Shown piece by piece: positions 15,057 to 17,173 of a stretch of DNA of 17,173 bases; the first letter of the stretch is position 1, and each line of letters begins with the position of its first letter. The stretch covers positions 1-17,173 of the forward strand of contig MHXM01000142.1 in assembly GCA_001825565.1 (NCBI GenBank), in the 5' to 3' direction. The notes beneath the pieces are model-generated. The model had not been told where the DNA came from, searched no databases, and saw only the letters and a program-made list of their open reading frames with translations. A program made the position numbers and the translations under genes. The DNA comes from Desulfuromonadaceae bacterium GWC2_58_13. GTDB lineage: Bacteria; Desulfobacterota; Desulfuromonadia; Desulfuromonadales; Trichloromonadaceae.

Positions 15057-17173
15057 TTACGCCAGGCTTTTCAATGCGATTTCGTAGCAGTCCGGCGACA
15101 AGCCGGGTGCCTTCAGGATGCGCCGAAGCTGCGTTTTCATCAGTTCCTGGCGGTCTGGATCGTAACGCCTCCAGCGACTGAGAGAGCCGAGCAGTCGGGC
15201 CGCCACCTGGGGATTGAACGGGTCGAGCGCCAGCACCTGATCGCCGGCGAAGAGGTATCCCTCCCCCCCGGGATCGTGGAACCGGGCCGGGTTCCCCTGA
15301 CAGAAAACGCCAACCAGGGACCGGACTTTGTTGGGATTGCGAATATTGAACGCCGGATGCGCCATCAGCCGACGCACCTCGGCCAGGGTTTCCGGCCGGC
15401 GGGACATGGCCTGCAGCATAAACCATTTGTCGAGCACCAGCGGGTCCCGGGACCATTTCTGGTAAAAGGCCTCCAGAGTCTTCGGCCGCTGAATGCTGTC
15501 GCTATGCACCAGACACCCTAGAGCGGCCAGCACGTCGGTCATATTGTCGGCGGTCTCGAACTGTTCGAGACAAAGGGAAAGCGCCGCCGCGTCGTCGAGG
15601 CTCATCAGATAGGCCAGACACAGGTTCTTCAGGCTGCGACGGCCGATGGCGGCGGACGAAAGCTGATACGGCCCGGCCTCCCGGCAACGACGGTAGACGT
15701 TGAGGAGATCGTTCTGCAACCGCTCGGCCAGTTGCCGGCGCAGAGACTCGCGGGCCTGGTGAATGGCGCTCGGGTCGATCACCGGCAGCTGTTCGCCGAG
15801 GTAGGTTTCGGTGGGCAGGGTCAAGGCCAAGGCCAACAGTGCCGGATCACTTTGGGTGTCACCCAGGGTTTTGGCAAATGCTTCTATAAAAAGACCATCG
15901 GCCGTCGGGACCTGCCCTTTTTGCATAGACTCCACCTGCCGCAGCAGGACCCGGCAGGCCAGCTGCTGACCGGCCTCCCAGCGATTAAAAGAATTGCTGT
16001 CGCAGGCCATGAGGAAAGCCAGATCAGCGTCCTGCCAGGGGATCTGCAGTTTCACCGGAGCCGAGAACCCCCGCAGCAGCGACGGCACCGGGCTGCAGGG
16101 AACGTCAACGAAGCGGAAAGTCTCCGTTTCGCCCCGCAATTCGAGCACTCGCGTGTTCCGGGATACCACCGCTGGTTCCCCTTCGAGACGCAACGGCAGA
16201 TCCCGCCCGTCACGGCCAAGCAGGCCGACCTCCAGGGGGATATGGAACGGCTTTTTGACCGGCTGGTCCGGAGTCGGCGGACAGCTCTGGCGGATGCGGA
16301 GTTCAAATGTGCGGGCCGCGGCGTCGTAATCGGTTTCGACCCGTAACTCCGGAGTGCCGGCCTGGCTGTACCAGCGACGGAACTGGTCGAGGTCGATACC
16401 GCCCGCTTCGGCCATCGCCTGCAGAAAATCGTCGGTGGTCGCCGCCTGGCCGTCAAAGCGTTCCAGGTATAACCGCAGTCCCTTACGGAAACCCTCGGGG
16501 CCGAGCAGGGTGTGGTACATCCGGATCACCTCGGCGCCCTTGTTGTAGACCGTGGCGGTATAAAAATTATTAATCTCCACATACGACTCGGGACGCACCG
16601 GATGGGCCATCGGGCCGGCATCCTCGGGAAACTGGGTGTTGCGCAACAGCCGCACATCCTCGATGCGCTTGACCGCCGCCGAGCCCATTTCCGCCGAGAA
16701 TTGCTGATCGCGGAAAACGGTCAGCCCCTCCTTGAGGCTGAGTTGAAACCAGTCGCGGCACGTGACCCGGTTACCGGTCCAGTTGTGAAAATATTCGTGG
16801 CCGATCACCCCTTCGATCCCCTGATAGTCGGCGTCGGTGGCGGTCTCGGGGCAAGCCAGCACATACTTGGAATTGAAAACGTTGAGTCCCTTGTTTTCCA
16901 TCGCCCCCATGTTGAAGTCGTCGACCGCAACGATCATGTAGATGTCGAGGTCGTATTCGAGACCGAAGGTCGCCTCGTCCCAGGCCATGGCCCGTTTCAG
17001 CGAGCGCATGGCGTGATCGCACTTGTCGCGGTTGCGCTCCTCGACGAAAATCCGCAGGGTCACCCTGCGGCCGGAACAGGTGGTGAAGCTGTCCTCGATT
17101 TTCACCAGATCGCCGGCCACCAGGGCAAACAGGTAGCTCGGCTTTTTGAACGGATCCTGCCAGCGGGCGAAAT
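15057..17173 (-). CDS. pepN: Aminopeptidase N, M1 family (N-terminus beyond the window)
   Basis: The gene enters from the right edge; 704 codons are visible and the frame is open to base 17173. The internal GTG at 17120 is not the start, since FARWQDPFKKPSYLFAL upstream of it is clearly aligned with PepN. The exopeptidase motif GAMEN is at 16907-16893. The zinc motif HEYFH (16799-16785) continues NWTGNRVTCRDWF into SLKEGLTV, where Glu is the third ligand. About 170-180 residues should be missing, given the 870 residues of E. coli PepN. The C-terminal helical domain is complete to the stop. It is a cytoplasmic zinc aminopeptidase removing N-terminal residues from peptides. The SDR and DUF2835 genes follow on the same strand. 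Confidence 0.95.
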   Translation of the reverse strand, partial: FARWQDPFKKPSYLFALVAGDLVKIEDSFTTCSGRRVTLRIFVEERNRDKCDHAMRSLKRAMAWDEATFGLEYDLDIYMIVAVDDFNMGAMENKGLNVFNSKYVLACPETATDADYQGIEGVIGHEYFHNWTGNRVTCRDWFQLSLKEGLTVFRDQQFSAEMGSAAVKRIEDVRLLRNTQFPEDAGPMAHPVRPESYVEINNFYTATVYNKGAEVIRMYHTLLGPEGFRKGLRLYLERFDGQAATTDDFLQAMAEAGGIDLDQFRRWYSQAGTPELRVETDYDAAARTFELRIRQSCPPTPDQPVKKPFHIPLEVGLLGRDGRDLPLRLEGEPAVVSRNTRVLELRGETETFRFVDVPCSPVPSLLRGFSAPVKLQIPWQDADLAFLMACDSNSFNRWEAGQQLACRVLLRQVESMQKGQVPTADGLFIEAFAKTLGDTQSDPALLALALTLPTETYLGEQLPVIDPSAIHQARESLRRQLAERLQNDLLNVYRRCREAGPYQLSSAAIGRRSLKNLCLAYLMSLDDAAALSLCLEQFETADNMTDVLAALGCLVHSDSIQRPKTLEAFYQKWSRDPLVLDKWFMLQAMSRRPETLAEVRRLMAHPAFNIRNPNKVRSLVGVFCQGNPARFHDPGGEGYLFAGDQVLALDPFNPQVAARLLGSLSRWRRYDPDRQELMKTQLRRILKAPGLSPDCYEIALKSLA

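Overview
The window looks like chromosome from an anaerobic, metal- or sulfur-respiring bacterium of the Desulfuromonadota (Geobacter/Desulfuromonas-like). I infer this from the GC-rich coding sequence, the very large c-type cytochromes, the sigma-54 activator with sensor domains and the mix of housekeeping genes. The assignment rests on gene content only; there is no rRNA or other phylogenetic marker here. I see no mobile element, CRISPR array, tRNA or rRNA.

Left part (1-7050). On the + strand are a DUF2270-type membrane protein and an M16 zinc peptidase, closed by a hairpin terminator. Converging on them from the - strand is a 940-residue sigma-54-dependent activator with three GAF-like sensor regions. 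A compact divergent promoter region (4851-5019) carries a strong sigma-70-type promoter for the activator, a dyad across its start region, and a promoter for a + strand J-domain protein. An RdgC-family protein follows.

Centre (7053-13925). This is the remarkable part. Three - strand genes lie in tandem and end at a strong intrinsic terminator: a 1527-residue exported protein with 77 CxxCH heme-binding motifs, a 286-residue exported protein with 12, and a membrane-anchored Sel1/TPR-like protein. The spacing between heme motifs shows that the giant cytochrome is built almost entirely from two alternating tetraheme half-modules (19 tetrads plus one extra heme). The 12-heme protein matches the first tetrad plus the last octad of the giant, a minimal version without the internal repeats. 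The set plausibly forms a modular extracytoplasmic electron-conducting or electron-storing system, with the Sel1-like protein as a possible partner or assembly factor. That role is inference. A 223-base AT-rich and repeat-containing leader precedes the giant gene.

Right part (13926-17173). On the - strand are an aminopeptidase N (its N-terminus lies beyond the window), an atypical SDR-family NAD(P)-binding protein and a small DUF2835-type protein, closely packed as a probable operon.
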